Source: Bacteroidota bacterium
GTDB taxonomy: Bacteria > Bacteroidota > Bacteroidia > Flavobacteriales > Flavobacteriaceae
Reading direction: 5' to 3'
Length of the DNA: 64,000 nucleotides
Assembly (NCBI GenBank): GCA_947447375.1
Contig: CANFJB010000010.1
Location: forward strand, 28,412 to 92,411
The notes below the pieces were generated by a model. That model saw only the letters and a list, made by a program, of their open reading frames with translations, was not told where the DNA came from and made no database searches. The translations under genes and the position numbers were made by a program. This document shows positions 63,711-64,000 of the stretch, one piece after another. Position 1 is the stretch's first letter. Each line of letters begins with the position of its first letter.

Positions 63711-64000
63711 TTACAAATTAGTAATCGGACTGTATTTTGGAACTAGCATTTTCATTACCGACCAAGCGATTAAATAGGCTACTGCACAAACAACAAACAT
63801 GATGGTATAACCAGTTTGTATTTGACCTAAACTATCGTAATAATCGAATAAATAACCACCCATTTTAGAGACCAAAACACCTCCTAAACCTCCGGCCATT
63901 CCTCCAATTCCAATGATAGAACCAATTGCTTTTTTAGGAAACATATCCGAAACGGTTGTGAAAATATTGGCTGACCAAGCTTGGTGTGCAGAAGCTCCAA
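63711..64000 (-). CDS. MFS hexuronate transporter (ExuT-like), C-terminal part cut by window edge
   Basis: Only the last 96 or so residues lie in the window; the frame stays open through the right edge. The segment GASAHQAWSANIFTTVSDMF followed by GIGGMAGGLGGVL near the visible start is typical of the anion:cation symporter (ExuT/hexuronate) group of the major facilitator superfamily. Two membrane helices follow (YLFDYY region and TIMFVVCAVAYLIAWSVM), then a short tail. Such transporters move hexuronates or their unsaturated derivatives across the inner membrane, which fits delivery of GH88 products to KduI and KduD. The start codon and any upstream genes are outside the window. Confidence 0.82.
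   Translation of the reverse strand, partial: GASAHQAWSANIFTTVSDMFPKKAIGSIIGIGGMAGGLGGVLVSKMGGYLFDYYDSLGQIQTGYTIMFVVCAVAYLIAWSVMKMLVPKYSPITNL

Noticed and set aside
22570..64000. Genomic-island origin of the polysaccharide locus
   Set aside because: No integrase, transposase, tRNA-flanked direct repeats or obvious base-composition break was seen at its left edge, and the right edge is not in the window.

Overview
This window looks like a chromosomal segment of a Flavobacterium-type Bacteroidota. The evidence is low-GC DNA, TAnnTTTG-type -7 promoter boxes, several secreted proteins with C-terminal type IX secretion (T9SS) sorting domains, a SusC/SusD pair, a one-protein hybrid two-component regulator and a bacillithiol gene. 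No insertion sequence, prophage, integrase or CRISPR array was seen, and no gap between genes exceeds 300 bases.

Region 1 (1-22325) is mostly housekeeping. In order it holds a phosphohexomutase cut by the window edge (glmM-like), an ACP phosphodiesterase, an AlkD-like DNA repair protein, a CLC-type chloride transporter with CBS domains, uvrA, a LOG-family hydrolase preceded by a structured intergenic repeat, and a fused alpha/beta 2-oxoacid dehydrogenase E1. These are followed by a ComM/YifB ATPase, a dsbD-tilS overlap pair, pabB, tRNA-His, a bshB1 / isochorismate synthase / thioesterase cluster, a beta-helix lipoprotein, an Hsp15-like RNA-binding protein and an FKBP-type lipoprotein.

Region 2 (22570-64000, continuing past the edge) is a large polysaccharide utilization locus. 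On the + strand are a T9SS-exported jelly-roll protein, two tandem jelly-roll polysaccharide lyase homologues (one with a T9SS domain) and a sialate-O-acetylesterase-type esterase. Convergent on the - strand is a long run of closely spaced genes. In transcription order these are a hexuronate-type MFS transporter (partial), a beta-helix protein, a hybrid two-component regulator, GH88, GH2, an alginate-lyase-domain lipoprotein and two iduronate-2-sulfatase-like sulfatases. They continue with a T9SS beta-helix protein, a T9SS PL6, a third sulfatase of that type, a PL6 without sorting domain, a formylglycine-generating enzyme, a cupin protein, a DUF1961 protein, a fourth sulfatase, a second alginate-lyase-domain protein, a fifth sulfatase, SusC, SusD, KduI, KduD and a DUF4861 protein.

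Together these describe uptake and complete breakdown of a sulfated, probably acetylated, uronic-acid-rich polysaccharide. T9SS lyases would cut the chain at the surface, SusCD would import oligomers, periplasmic sulfatases (activated by the co-encoded FGE) and lyases would trim them, GH88 and GH2 would release monomers, and KduI/KduD would process the unsaturated uronate. The exact glycan is not provable from sequence. The jelly-roll lyases resemble ulvan lyases from memory, the PL6 enzymes resemble chondroitinase B/alginate lyases, and three sulfatases resemble iduronate-2-sulfatase. The most interesting unknowns are a pair of divergent beta-helix homologues (47779-49590 and 62010-63689), the cupin protein, and the exported FGE encoded beside five Cys-type sulfatases.
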